NCBI GenBank assembly: GCA_013368445.1 | Contig: JAACJO010000005.1 | Coordinates: 2,480,001 to 2,544,000 of the forward strand | Direction of reading: 5' to 3' | Length of the DNA stretch: 64,000 nucleotides | Source: Leucocoprinus leucothites | Lineage: Eukaryota; Basidiomycota; Agaricomycetes; Agaricales; Agaricaceae | In this document: in pieces, positions 35,608-48,617 of the stretch | How positions within the stretch are numbered: the stretch's first letter is position 1 | Layout: every line of letters starts with the position of its first letter | Made by a program: the position numbers and the translations under genes | Notes under the pieces: generated by a model | The model's database searches: none | Seen by the model: only the letters and a program-made list of their open reading frames with translations | What the model was told of the DNA's origin: nothing

Positions 35608-37661
35608 TCATCCCTGAGCGCATCTGATCAAAGACGTCAACGCCTTCGTTGGGCGTCCTGCGTCCAGATACATCACCGGCGTTCTCTGTTCCTCTATCAC
35701 AAATGAATTGCATATTTCCCCATTGCTCAGACCGGCCATCTACACATTCAGCGATGAGTGTATCCGTCGTTCACATACACTTTTTACAAGTCCCGACGTC
35801 TACTCTGTGCGCTCGTGCAATTTACCCCGTTTTGATGGCGACGTTTATTTTCGTCCGAGATCTGTGTACTTGTTGGCCTCGCTGTTGGCTTGTATGTACG
35901 GACTCGGAACAACTGTCTGCGTGCTTACAAGAAATCAAATGAGGCATCAAGATAATCACTCTACCATTTCCGCAACTAACCAACGATTGATTGAGAGATG
36001 CTTCAACAACGTTCTTGGGAGCGTCTCGGCAATGCGTCACGCCGGCCAGTTTTGGCGAGATTGCCGATTGATTGGCCTCGTCACAGGATACGAAATCACG
36101 CCTGCTCATTCGAAAAGGCTATTAGTCTAATCAGCTCATTTGTTTTAACAGTCCGATGATTTGGTGGACGGACAAAGCGTATTCGACAGCCGGTCGTCCG
36201 TTGTCGCTTGGATACCACTTGTATCTGCTCCATCGCTTCTCTCCCTAAATGCACTTCAGGTAACCTTCTTTGACGTGTTATCTCTTCTCTATAGCTGTTA
36301 GTCCCGGCGAGTCAATTACTCCTGTGATAGATCAGCTGAAAAGAAGAAGGATACCTAAATATGGAACGACCCCCGTCAAACGGATCGTGCTACACATCTA
36401 CCCCGAGCTCTGTGACGCACCAATGAATCGGGGTTGAGAGGGCGGGTTAAGTGAATGTAGTAGTTATGTTCATCACAAATCAAATGCGGTCTCCCGTGCG
36501 TGTGAATGCCCAGATAGGCAACGCGACATCAGTTCCGTCTCAGGAGGCTTTGTAGGCATCCGAGCTCTTTGACCGAACCGGGTCACACTTAATCGCGGTG
36601 GCTTCATTCACCGGCTGGGTGGAACAGGATCATGAATGCCTCACCGTTCCGTCACGACATCAAGGAAGCTTCGCCAAGTTTTATGGGGGATCGATACAAA
36701 AACATAGGGGCCCCACGAGGGGGACTAGGAGTCAGCGAAGGTCCTAGATAGGATATTGCTAGTCGAAGAGTGGAAATCGACGGTCGCTCTTTCATCTTAT
36801 AGCTTTCCGTGGATTTACCAGCAGTCGTGTATTTTGGTCTAATAGGTGGTATGGATTGGTAATGTAACAGGCCGATCGATTCTGGGTTCGAAGGAAAGCT
36901 GAGGGGCCAGGCAGGACGGGTTTCACTGACGGCAAAGTGCCAAGCCCTATCGTCCCATAGCTCAGAACTCCTGAGTCTTAGAAGCTTGGGCCTCTCGATA
37001 TACGAACCCACAATGACTAGATATGATCCACAACCTACATAATCCCGTTCATCACAGAGAACCCCTGCCTCTGGTGGGACAGTCTAGCATCGGCTGCAAT
37101 TGACACATGCTGATGGGCTGAAATGTTCATAAGTAATCATTGATTTTGATAAACGCATCAATCGTTCACTTTGATGGGTCCAAAGAACAGCTAGATTGAC
37201 CTCTGGCTCATTAATGAAAGTACGAAGTACGCCAAAGCATAACATGAGACTCCCATCCTGTGTTGCGGATGCAATTGGATGCGGTCGGATGTTCATCTGA
37301 CAAAGGGGCATCGTGTACAGTCATGTAGAAGGCCAGTCACGCCCAGATCCGGCGTGGATGAGGATTGATTATCGAGACTGTCAAACAAATCAAAAATAGT
37401 TGCCCACGATCCAGGTGATGTACGCGCGTGCAGTTGAACTCTTATGAGGAGTAGTGCTCTAGCCAAGCCTTCTTGTCGATAACTGGTGACTGTGTTCGGG
37501 TGTTATTCGTGTTAGTTGCGTGTGTACTGAGGTCTACCGCGACTGGGTAATCGAGCATTCGGAGGGTGATTCAACGGCTAGGTACGCTCCGGAAGTCGTC
37601 AGAAGTCGAGGTTGCATGCGTTCTCTGCTAATCACGAGAGAAACACTGAAGTTGAGAAACG
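35608..37661. other. 2 kb gene-poor interval before the cutinase gene
   Basis: No supportable gene. A frame at 35708-36130 is open for about 140 codons without an ATG start or known motif. Other frames (36652-37011 and 37084-37311, minus) are featureless. This is the start of a gene-poor stretch that runs to about 42 kb. Confidence 0.4.
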
Positions 37662-37668
37662 TATAAAA
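37662..37668 (+). promoter_or_regulatory. TATA box of the cutinase-family gene
   Basis: TATAAAA lies 36 bases before the start codon at 37704. This tight spacing implies a very short leader and a strong, regulated promoter, as expected for a secreted enzyme. Confidence 0.5.
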
Positions 37669-37703
37669 TGCAGGGGATGCATCTCAGAAAACATTAAGTC
37701 AGA

Positions 37704-38508
37704 ATGTTTTCGAAAGCATTCAGAACATTCATTCTCGCAGCTTTGGTGCTTTCTGTCAGCGCAATCCCTGCGCCGACGTCTCCTTGTGCGGATGTGCATA
37801 TCATCGCTGCTAGAGCCTCCACAGAGTTGCCTGGCGCAGGCATCATCGGTGCTTTGGTTAATCAGGTCCAGCTTCAGAGCCGCCAGACCGTTTCAACCAA
37901 TTCCGTCAATTATCCGGCAACCTTGACAAACTACGCTTCCAGCTCTGCCCAAGGAACTGCAGCAACCAAGGCGTTATTGACGAACCAAGCAAACGCCTGT
38001 CCTAACCAGAAGATTGTTCTCGTTGGATATTCCCAGGTGAACTAGCCATGTATATAGCGCCTGAATTCATGCGCTGATGGCTCCACGGCTGACAGGGAGC
38101 CCATATTATCGGTGATACCGTAGCTGGAGGCGGGGGCGGCATTGGCTTAGGAGCTCAAACTCCTCCCGTGTCAGCGAACATTGCGAATCGAGGTGAGTCC
38201 TAAAAGCCGAGCAGTAGGAGATCCAGGAAAATAACCGAGGTGATCTAGTGAATGCCATAGTCCAAATGGGCGATCCTCGTCACGTTCCTCTGCAGTCGTT
38301 CGACAGGGGAACATCCATAAGGAACGGCCTCTTCCCGCGACTCCCAAGCCAACGATACAGCAGTACGCTCCAGGGCCGCATCCAGTCCTATTGCGATTTC
38401 AACGACCCCTTCTGTGACTCCGGCCTCGACACCATTGTTCACCTGACATACCTTGACAGGTATCAGAATCAAGCAGCGCAGTTCATCCTTCAACAGATCG
38501 GTGGGTAA
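37704..38508 (+). CDS. secreted cutinase / acetylxylan esterase (CE5)
   Basis: A secreted serine esterase of the cutinase family (CE5), acting on cutin or acetylated xylan outside the cell. Exons 37704-38036, 38096-38192 and 38249-38508 sum to 690 bases, a clean 229-residue frame. A signal peptide (MFSKAFRTFILAALVLSVSA) precedes the mature start. The nucleophile lies in GYSQGAHIIGD, built across the first intron. The GDPRH block, then DFNDPFCDSGLDTIVHLTYLD with the Asp and His of the triad, complete the domain. Cysteines at CADVH, NACPNQK, YCDF and FCDSG can form the two family disulfides. GDPRH and QSFDRGTSIRNGLFPR favour the acetylxylan esterase side, but cutin cannot be excluded. It is isolated in a gene-poor region. 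Confidence 0.92.
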
Positions 38509-40889
38509 AGACATCCGTGTATTTCACGTCGAAGAGAGTTCCGAGTAGCAGAAGTTGTCCTTGTAGTTATTCTTGTAGTGGGTTATAAACAAAGTATCAG
38601 CGAGGATCGGTGTCTGTCAGTACTGTCAAGACGTTCCGAGCGTTGGGAACTTATCAGTCGTTCCGTAAGAGTCAAGGGCCATCGCCGACCTCCTGGAGAA
38701 AGTATCTTGCGCTCCTTTGTTGTATAAGGGGTAGCTCGTTCCCACCATCAGTGCTAAACTTCGCCGAAGAAGGTGAGGAGTTGATGCGCACCTGTCACCT
38801 TACTGAGGCGTTAAGTGGAGGGTAGAAGGTGCCCCAGTGCCGTGGCGTCTTGTAATTATGGAGTTTGTACCATGTGCTCCCGTGTGGCGATGTCCGCACT
38901 CAAGCGCTTTGTCATATTTTTGAGGCTTCTGGATGTCATCCAACGCAAGGTAGCCGATATAACATCCGTGGATATGCATGTACGTCGCAAATTTCCTGGA
39001 ATAACGATGTAATGGAATTTATTCGGCGATCATGACTTGCGGCAAGATGGAGGCTGATGGAGACTCCGGAACTTAGAGAGATATTAGCAAGACTATGGGC
39101 GAAATCTCACCAGTGAAACTTTGAAATCTCGTAATCACCAATCCATTATATGTCAGAGGATAGCCAGAGACCGATGTCGTTCATTAATATTCAGGCGTAT
39201 GTGGACCCGAAAGAGTGACCTGCAGTGTGAGCGAGAAGGGTGGAAAAGACGTGTTATTCACTAGTACGAGCAAAGGTCATATCCGATGAAACTGGTGAGC
39301 GGTCTCGAAGGATATAAAGGATGGATGGAACACTTACCGTGCAGTGTCCACGCTCATATGCATTTGATATGTACGCATGAAATATCCTAGGATGGATATC
39401 AGATCACCGCTGCGTATGCGCATGCCGTTCTCGTTCTGAATAATTATACATAGGACTCTCCCACATAATATTCCTGACATCTTTTTGTGACGGACTCCAG
39501 CAAGATCGGGGGAATCGAGATTGCCGAGAAAGACATGACAAGCCCATCGGTAATTCTGCCAACAGGTCCGTGGCTGTCACAGTCTAGGCCTCGGATGACG
39601 AAGCAGACCAGAAATTGATGTTTTCATTGGCCCGTGTGTTACTTGATCTGAATACACAAGAAACTACAAGCGTGAGTAGTTGATTTTCGCGGTACATTTA
39701 TGACCTGTACGGATTGCCGAGTAGATGCCGTGTAGCCTACACCTATATCCGCCATCGTTGAAGACCTGGAAGCTGGGATAGAGTAAAGGCCCAAGAAATG
39801 GTCCGGCGCGCGATGCATGGTCGTTCCCGGCCCCAAGCAAAAGGGAGGAATGCGAAACAATCGGGCGCTTCTGAATGGGATACCAAACAATCACAGCACG
39901 CCGTACGGATCTTGTTTCGGCAGGAAACGACCGCATGAACTCGCACGAACACTTAAAGCAACTACAACAGCTTGTCTCCATGCTACATCCTTCTTCACAG
40001 GCGCAGCTAACCTTTGACTATCGGCTATCTGGTGGCAATGCAACAATAGCTTCCGACTCGAAGACGCGCGCCCGATATAACAGTGCGGTGATTCTGTTCG
40101 GCAGGTTATTATTATAGTCATTTCTTCGTTTGGACTGGTTCTAGTTCTGTTTTCGAATTCCACTACAGTACTGCTGAGAACAGCAACGGAAGGGTTGATA
40201 TGAAGCAACAGCATGGTGATGGCATGCTCCTCGCTTTGTGCTTCTCGGAGACTTCCAAATATTGCTAAGCTCTGTTTCTATGGCCCTTCAATGCGCCGGA
40301 ATCGAAGTGCAACCCTTAGCGCTACAGCATGGGTAAACGTGACCAGCCTCCATCGTCGCTCCGGTCAACAAGGATACGCCGCAAGTCGCTCGAGAGACTT
40401 TAACACGAGACAAGACGTCGTCGGCATAGTTTATTCGGCATACCACCTTAGGAGCAATCGTCGAAAGAGGGTGCGTCAACTCCACCTTTGTCCGACTCTT
40501 TTGGGTTCTACCTCCGCGCACTCGGCATAAGATGAGAAGTCCACATCCCGTACCCTATCCGCCAACGGAGTCGACGTGTTCATCAATCGTTAGCCTCTAG
40601 TGATTTCCAAGCATCTGGTGCTCACGTACAATCAATGACGAACTCAATTCAACCAACGGGATAATTTCACTCTACGGAGTTTAGCTACCACATCCGCGAA
40701 ACTAAACCGAAAGGCCGAGCACGATAGCGATCACACCAACCCAGCAATAATACAGTCTAGGCAGTTAGAATAGTTCAATATATTCATTTCATTCCGAATA
40801 ATTAGCTGTGGCGGAGGAGCCTACAACGAGCAGCCTATAGAAAAGGAAGTTGACTAAATAGCAATCCAAATAAGCCCATGAAGCTTGAA
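38509..40889. other. 2.4 kb gene-poor interval
   Basis: No reading frame with a supportable start, motif or splice pattern. Short frames (38610-39012, 39817-40530) look like chance. Together with the copia remnant downstream it may be decayed mobile-element sequence. Confidence 0.4.
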
Positions 40890-41400
40890 GCCCTACTATA
40901 CCTCACAAGCCTAGAAGAAGCGTGCGCCCAACGCCCAACACATTGCAATTTGAAGCCAGTGACTTGGTTTTGCGGCAAGCCTAATTTAGCCGAACTTATG
41001 GTTTTAGTCCACCCTTACAATTCGGCTAATCGCATCGATGCATGCACATTTCGGCGTTCATTAGTGAACTCTGTTATCAAGATGTTATTAAATCCCCGAG
41101 GGTTCATAGCTTGATCTAAGCGTGGTTTAGTGGCACACGAGGCGGAAGAGTTCAACGCTCGAAGCATCCATTTCGGAGACTACTTCTTTTATGGCATACA
41201 CAACAGAAGATTGCGTTGGGTTCCATTGCTTTTGATCTAATCATGTAGTTATGTATATACTAGTTAGTTAGTATATTCCTCTTGGCTTTGCCAAGTCGAT
41301 AGTGAGAGATCGGGACTCCTCCGCTGAAGCATATGATATCACTGGCTAGTATTCACTACTCGTCCGGGCTAAATAAACATTGTACTACTCAGCCTACATT
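40890..41400 (+). mobile_element. decayed Ty1/copia-type retrotransposon remnant
   Basis: The translation near 40960-41080 contains GKPNLAELMV and, further on, RIDACTFRR. These resemble the GKKPNL..LRVFG and KLDARTFRC segments between integrase and reverse transcriptase in copia elements of basidiomycetes. The frame is broken soon after. The following stretch (about 41240-41400), with short ATA/TAGT repeats and an end ...CTACA, looks like a long terminal repeat, though no partner copy is seen in the window. The fragment is short and dead. I recognise it by motif only, so boundaries are approximate. Confidence 0.4.
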
Positions 41401-42177
41401 CTGTGGTGGATTCAACCCTTCCATTCTCTCGAGTGAGACTACATCGCACCACGCAAATCACGCTGATACACGACTCAATACTTAAACATGCAATCCCGAG
41501 CTCAACACCCCAAAATGGGGCATGTCACTCGGTTGCTCGTTATGGGACGGAGGCTCCGTCGGCTGGGATGAAAGATCGGGCGCTGTTAAACACTGAACGC
41601 CGGAACCGAAAAAAGTTCCAGACTGAGCCTCGGTAAAGAAAATGGCCATCAGTCAAATAAGGTATGTAGACGCGGCTGACATTGATTCATGAGATCTATC
41701 GGCCGATCTCCATTCATTTGTCCTTTCCAAACACACCACAGTCCAAGTCCATCGAAATTGGGTGTTAATAGGTAGTACTTGCTCGACACCACACGTTCAT
41801 TCTGTCGTTGAAGCCCCGTTTTTCGAAGATATCGTTGCACCGGTGATATTATTCACGGTGTATAGATCCCGTCTTCTTCCACGCGCGTGCGTGTGACCAG
41901 CCTGCTATACTCCGTTCTTTGATGATGATCAATCAGAGGCAAAGGGAGGATCGCCGAAAAAGCAACAAATGCCGTTTGCGTGTTATATGCATGTAACAGT
42001 AACGGGCACTGGCCAAAAAATAATATTCGAGATTATGGCGGATCATCGCTTGTTTCAAGATCCCAGGATAAAATCAGAGTATGTATGATACGCGAGGCCT
42101 AAAAGCAGTCATTAAACCCATTGAGAGGGTTGCAAGAAAAACGACGAGATATTCCGAGGCTGATCCTTCTACTGCAT
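41401..42177. other. interval between copia remnant and SLC35F6-like gene
   Basis: No gene is seen. The frame at 42081-42398 on the plus strand is a shadow of the last transporter exon. Confidence 0.45.
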
Positions 42178-44157
42178 TCAGCCCAGAGGAGCAGAAGCCT
42201 TGGAAGCAGGTTGTTGAACGGCATGCTGACCCTCCGGAACCACATCAAAACCACTCTGACCTAAGTCAGCGGGGAGGGCGGCCGTTTCATCGAGAGAAGA
42301 CCTCAATAAACCCTGATGTTCCTCTAAATCATCTTCCCGCTCCACAGCGTCGGGGCCGGGCTTGGGAAGGCAAGGCGGTACTGAAATCAAGTTATTGAAA
42401 AGGAACTGAAATTGTAAAAATCAGTACTCGTGATACTTCCAGATACAGGAATGAATAATCACCGTGCCATAACTGTGAATTGATGCCGTATACGTGAGCA
42501 ACACGGCTGTTGATGACAGGAATATTACTTACACAAGCAGTGAGAAACCAAGAACCTGCAAGAACGAAATGGGGATCAAGAACTTCTCCCAACCCAACCC
42601 TAAGCTAACAATCCAGATGGCAAGTGTCCTGCAGGTGTCGGTCAAGGACCGAGCCGTGGCGCTCACATGACGAGTGACACTCAAACCAAAGAAGTTGAAT
42701 AGTGAGATACTGATCGCAATCGCGACACTGGAGGCCAAGACAGAGGGAGTATGAATGGTCTGGTTCCAACCACGCGGAAGGTCAAAGAAGGTGGACATCT
42801 TCGAGACAGAGGGAATAGAAAGGATAGGGAATAGCATAAGAACTGAGATTGCACCGAAGAGACCCTCGTATCCCACAGCCACGAGCGGAGTGACGGAATA
42901 GCGAGCTAGATAGGTCGCATGACGTCAGGTTCTGCGGTCAACTGGAAAGTATGTTACATTACCCATGATGGTTTCTGTAGAAATAACACAGATCAGATCA
43001 TGAATGAATCTCGTTGAAACTGGACACACCTTCGACGACGAATTGGGTAGCAGTGCTAAGGTGTTTCAGCAGAGTTAATCAAGATGGGCTTAGAGTGGGG
43101 CTTACAAGATTTGAGCAAAAATAATAAAGAATACACCTAGCGCATGAACTTATGAGCCGTCGGTAGCATCAAGACTAAGTATATAAACTGACCAACTAGC
43201 ACCTTGCCAACCTGGGCATCCTCAGCCTCTTGTACTGTAGCGTATATAGGTTTGATGCCGAAAAGGCCCTCTGTGATGGCGTCCTTGACCAGAGACCCAC
43301 TGTAGCCCACTAGAGCAATACCCGTCATTACAATAATGAGGGAGACCCATCTGTTCGAGACACCGTCAGCGTCATTCAATAGAATGGAACAGGAAACTGA
43401 CTGATAGAGCCAAAGGCGGCGTCGGAGAAATATGACACTGAAAACGCCGACAAAGAGTACAAGTGCACCGCGGGTCATTTGATATATAGAGACGGGCGTG
43501 TACAACAAGCCAACATTCATCAACTTGATTCAAACAATGCATGTTAGACGGATTCAATGTACAACAGCGGAAGCCTTACGGTTGTTCCAGTGAGGTCACA
43601 CGCAGCCGGAATCCATAATAAGAGAATCTTCCACCCCTCGAGGGTAGTAGTCTTGGTGGATTTGGTCACAAGAGGCTCTTCTTCCTCAAGTTGAATCGGC
43701 TGGTATCTGAGCTTGAACCAAGCATAGATGACTGGTAAGAAACCTAGAGAAGCAACACGGCAGGATGGATGATAAGATGGAGATATAATTGTACGAGACT
43801 TGTGACTGACAGAGCATTTCTCCGACTGCGGCGGTGGGTGAGAAGCACTTCATTACTGAGTAAACATCGAAGACATACGGAACATCTGTAGCGTCTGCCA
43901 GACTGGCTGCTCGTAAGGGACATGGTGGGTTGGGTCTGGGTCATTACAGTTCTCTACACATTGCATGTCCTGCATAGGTTTAGTGAACTTGGATTCCGGA
44001 GTCTCATGACATAAGTCGTCATACCTGCCACTTGCTGAAGAGCGAGTTGGCCGCTCCCTGTTGCGCGGTCAGCTAGTGAAGTTGTAGCAGAGGTGAGCAC
44101 ATACAGTGAGTATCATTCCTGCAAGCAGGAACGGGATATAGAGTGTCGAGGGCATTG
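42178..44157 (-). CDS. SLC35F6-like (drug/metabolite transporter superfamily) membrane protein
   Basis: A multi-pass transporter of the DMT superfamily, closest to SLC35F6 (ANT2-binding protein, C2orf18). The ATG at 44157 gives MPSTLYIPFLLAGMILTGAANSLFSKWQ, then QMFLGEMLCFLPVIY. The 15-base micro-exon 43811-43825 supplies most of LGEML. Next come IPAACDLTGTTLMNVGLLYTPVSIYQMTRGALVLFVGVFSVIFLRR, WVSLIIVMTGIALVGYSG, FAQIFTATQFVVEE, and TPLVAVGYEGLFGAISVL, the family's second DMT half. NFFGLSVTRHVSATARSLTDTCRTLAIWIVSLGLGWE matches the SLC35F6 end. A 10-base micro-exon (42463-42472) joins LLVYGT to FLFNNLISVPP. A hydrophilic tail ends at 42178. The substrate is unknown. It diverges from the arrestin gene by 303 bases. 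Confidence 0.88.
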
Positions 44158-44460
44158 TCGAGGATGCTGTGGAAGAGCCAGCAGCACTGACAGCGGGTAG
44201 GCCAACTCTGGAGCTGTGACAGTGACCGGCGTGCGGGGAAGAGAGTCGGCACAGCGGCCGGATGTGTGGGGGGAATAAATCTGAGATCTGTGACGATCGA
44301 CGAGGTTGAATCTGTGACATGCCGGAGAGTTCCCCGGATGAAGAGAAGCTAGTGTCGACAGATCTGAGCTTCTTCTAGTCCAACGCTTTTTATCCCTCAT
44401 GCACCACATCTCTTCCTTCTTCCCAACCTTTCCCATCCTCCCTCCTGCTCACCCTGGACA
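44158..44460. promoter_or_regulatory. divergent SLC35F6-like / arrestin-like promoter region
   Basis: Both start codons face away from this 303-base stretch, so it must hold two promoters. The right half is pyrimidine-rich up to the arrestin-like start. No clear TATA box or known binding site is seen. Confidence 0.4.
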
Positions 44461-46660
44461 ATGGTCCATCTCGTCCTCTGCTCTACCAAAGGTACCTCCT
44501 CCCCACCGTCCTCGCCGTTCCACTCACTCATCCCCTCGACTAGGTAACCAAGGGCTGCGCTACTTCCCTCACACTGGATACCTTGGCCTGACGCCCGTTC
44601 GCGTCGAAGGAAGTGCGTGCTTCCGTTTGAACCAAATCCTCAATCTGACCCTCCCTATCTTCAGTTGTCCGGACAAAGCTTGATTCCGATGAACGATTAC
44701 TCCAGGCCACCAGCCTGACAATTTCTATCCGCTGCTATGAGTCCCGGATCGGTCGTGTCAACGTTCTTCATTCAAATGTCCTCGTCGATCACACCCAGGT
44801 TCTATGGTCGAAGTCAGAAGACGTTGAACATGAACCCATTGGTAACCTCGATTATCCCTTTCGCCTGACCCTGCCCGCCAAGATAGGAGGCTTTTCGACG
44901 ACAGTATTCGTAGACTACAGATGCATGTGGCGAGTTGAAGCAGGTGAGTGCCTCGTTCCGTTGAATTTAGTGTCATCCGCTGAGACGTTAACCGTAATTT
45001 TTAGTTCTCAACCATGCGTACATTCCTGGTGTTGGTTCTCGCCAGGTCAAGCACTTTGAGCTTCCACTCGTGCGATATGACCTGCCAACACATATCCCCC
45101 TATCCCCTCTACCCGATCCCTACCTCAGTCAAATCACCAACAAACCTCGTGCTCCTCGGATACGATATAGCGTCGATACTCCGACTAATGCCATAGGCCC
45201 TACAGACCTGGTCTCTGTCCCTATCCACCTACAGCCAACTGACCACGCGGTGTCTATTCGTAGCGCTAGTGTCATCGTTGAACGCCGCATTCAGCTTTTT
45301 GAAAACTCCAATGCTACTCCACCTCAACCGTCTCCAACAACGCCCTTCATCAATTCCTCCTCCCGTTCGTCATCACCCACACATTCTGATTCCCCTGCAT
45401 CCGCTTCCACTGCATCTGTGTTCTCGCATCCACAAACAGCACAACATATAGATACATTACAAATTAATCCTCAAGCCTCCGTTTCTTTTTCATCATTAAA
45501 TTCTTCTAATCCCACCCTCACACCCAACTCTGTCTTCCTCTCGTCAACGTCCGTCGCAAGCTCCACCCGTCCTCTTCTTCCCCCCACTACGCCTCCACCT
45601 CCGACAAATGCCTCTACCTCCTCCCTGCATGCAAAACTTATAACCAACACCATCGCAGAAGCCGAAACATCGGGTCGTTTTGTTCGCGACGAGAATGGTG
45701 TATGGAATAAGACAATGACACTGCAGTGGCCCGTGGCCAAGTCGCATAGCCGGTGGGCGGTTGGAGAAAGCATCCTGTCTGATCTCGCATCAGTACGGTA
45801 CTTTGTGCGCGTCAAGGTATGCTCTATCTTTGGATTTGATTAGCGCATTTCTCATGGTTTCTATGCAGGTTGCTGTTCAATCTCCCTCGGGTTCTGACAC
45901 CTTGGAGCTCAACGAGAAAGAAATATTCGTTGTTTCCACGAATAACGCGGAACGTCAACTGGCGATCACGAGATATAATGAACTACTTGATTTGGCACAT
46001 CAAGAGTATCGTTCCAAGTCCAAATCACCGCGACGGACGCGAGTAGACCGCGAAGAATTACCACCATCACCTCTTCCATCTGCGGACACCATCTCGAAAG
46101 CGAGCGCAGCACACATGCCCGGTACGATAGGACACGGGAGTGGTAGCTCCAAAAGCAGGTCTGCCAGAAGGCCTCACACAAGTGCCGGCCCGAGAGATAA
46201 ACCCCTTGGCAGCAGTCCCACCAGGCTCGATGCGAGCTCTTTTGGCGGGCGGGCACGTGACGCCTGTACAACAGTCGAACCTCGTGGAGAGTTGTACAAA
46301 AAGCGTCGATCGTCCAGACTAGAGGAGGTGACCAGCGGTCGACTCTTGCGACCTGATAGTAGCCATACTGTCGAGACGAAACGTAGTGGAAGGAGCTACT
46401 TTTTCTCTTCTTCTGCCCCGAAGATGGGTTCGGTTCCCAGTGGGAGCAGCACGAGTACAACAAGCTCTTCAAGCATGTCGAGTAGCAGTCACGCTGGGTC
46501 GGAGTCTGACCGTATGCGGGAATGGGAAGCAGAGTTGGCGAAGATTGAGATGAGGAGTCGAAGATCTAGTGACCTCTTAGGCTTTGCCAAGTTCCTCAGG
46601 AAGCGACCGTCAACTACTGTGACTCCCCGGGTAATGCTACCTGGCTGCGATGCCTCCTAG
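44461..46660 (+). CDS. arrestin-like protein with Ser/Pro-rich tail
   Basis: An arrestin-fold protein, probably an adaptor for ubiquitin ligation or receptor/transporter endocytosis as in ART-type proteins; this function is inferred. The ATG at 44461 gives MVHLVLCSTK, and an intron (44492-44543) joins in phase to GNQGLRYFPHTGYLGLTPVRVEG, then VRTKLDSDERLLQAT, LTISIRCYESRIG and NVLHSNVLVDHTQVLWS. The next strands are IGNLDYPFRLTLPAKIGGFSTTVFVDYRCMWRVEA, the arrestin N-domain core. After a Ser/Thr/Pro-rich insert, NKTMTLQWPVAKSHSRWAVGESI and VRYFVRVKVAVQS form the C-domain. The long C-terminal region is low complexity and Ser/Arg-rich. Starting at 44461 gives a better N-terminal strand than read-through from 44399. 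Confidence 0.8.
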
Positions 46661-48617
46661 CTGTCTACCTGCCTCATTACCTACCCCTCTCTTTGTTATT
46701 TCGTCATTTTTATCGTTAGCATTATTTGGACGATCGATCATGTGCTTTCGTTTTGCAGCTCATTACGCCTGTTCTTGCATGTTTTTTTATACTTATCATG
46801 CTGTCGTGCATTTTTTTTTTGTTGTCACTATACTTGCATCATACCTCATTTCTCGGCATACCCTACCTTATTGTGCATTCCAATACACTGTGGCGTGTCG
46901 CCGCATCCACAGAGAGCCTGAAATTAATGTGACGTGACATACATCTTGGGAGTGGACACTTGTCGACCCTTAAGCGGCTGAATGAAAAATCACAAGAGCA
47001 CTTAAGTGGAGAGTGTTGTGACATCTGGGCATTTTGACAGATCAGCCTAAAATATGTGATCATTGTTTGTGGAGGCTCTATGGTAAGTATCTATTCGGTT
47101 ACCTCTACCTTCTCTACTGTAGTCGACTACATGCTCGGTCTGATGACTTAGAATATACACACATGGTTTGGGAGGGTTCGGTAGTTTCGGTGCATCCTAC
47201 TTCTCTTAGACTAGAGCCCTCAGTCTACAGTTCTATCGATCCTATGCCCAGACTTTACGCGTGTTGTCAGAACCAATACCCTTCCAATCGAATATTCCAT
47301 CCCAGAGTCTGGTCCTCCTAAAAATCTCCTTCCCGGTTCCGTTGACGGCAGCCGCGTTCTTGGACATTAGCAGCGACACTGCTTCTGCTCCGCAACCTCA
47401 CCTCAAATGATCTTGTAGAAGATTTTAGCCTGTCTAAAACGTCGTCAATTGCCATGCTCCTTTAACCGTGACCTTCTCGTGGAGCTGTTACCAGTGGGTG
47501 CTCGGTCGAACAGCCTGAGACCACTGTACTTTTGCTACATAGCGGTGATAGAGAGGAAAGGCCAAGAATTGTATGAAGTAAAGGGCTCCAAATGTATGTT
47601 GTATTTAAAGCTTTCGATCACAATCTTTCTCGAACGTGTCGTAGTGTCTTTTGGGACAATGACTTGTAAGTGACTTGTAAGAAGTCCTTCTAGGACGTCA
47701 CAGTACCATCGATCGGTCTTTTCGGGCGCATTGTGGGATTGCCGGTAAGGTATTCCGAGAATCTAACAATGGATGCTGTTTATGGTCTAAATCTCGCATT
47801 TATCGATTAGCTAGTATTTTGCTTCATTCTCGTGTGGAATTGACTGACAAGCTCGCCTCGCCAAGGAAGAACTCCGAAAGCATCCAAGTGCTTGGTAGCC
47901 TCAACCGATAGATTTGTCCAAGTTGGATCATCTCCAACCGTTTTAATCGGCCGATGATAGTATTATATGAAGAAAATGAGGGCGCCACAATGTCGATGTC
48001 AACAACAGTATTACCTCTGAGATCCAGGAGTTTACAGGCAGACGTTAGTCAAACACATGACGAAGGAGCTCGGATGTGGAAACACTGACAGTCGGAAAGC
48101 AAAGCAATGCGTGTCCCTGCTGCATGACATCATCCCATTGAATTGCTTACATAAACGAGCAAGAACTGGCTTGCGTGACGGCTGGGCCGAGTCGCGTTGT
48201 CTAATACTCTCCTCTCATGCAGCAATTTCCTTGGTTCAGATTCACTATCTTTGCTTCTGGTCGTGCGTATTAACCTTCTCTTATACCGCGTGTTCATATA
48301 GCCTCGACTCACACAAGCTTCTCTTCTTGCTCGACCCACACCCAATCCAAATGACACCATTACGATCGACACTGACCGACATCCTACTGGACGTGCGACG
48401 CGCATCATCAACACCTTCAATTTGCTATTACGACCATCCCACATGATGAACATGATGATCTTCACGACACTCCTATCTTTCATGTGGCGGAACAAATATC
48501 TCACCGCCTTTCAAAACGCACTCTCATTTATAATCACTAATAAACCCCAAACCCGCTTACGCGCACATTTGACGCACTCACGGCCTTCGGCGAATTACCA
48601 ATGCTACTGACCAACTC
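46661..48617. other. 2 kb interval upstream of CBP4
   Basis: This contains the 3' flank of the arrestin gene with T-rich runs (46780-46830), then unremarkable sequence. Short frames at 47034-47321, 47449-47673 and 48057-48446 have no motif. An upstream CBP4 exon could lie near 48480, but I cannot prove it. Confidence 0.4.

Noticed and set aside
35708..36130. Open plus-strand frame of about 140 codons
   Set aside because: It starts at ATT rather than ATG and shows no recognisable motif. It is just long enough to occur by chance in 64 kb.
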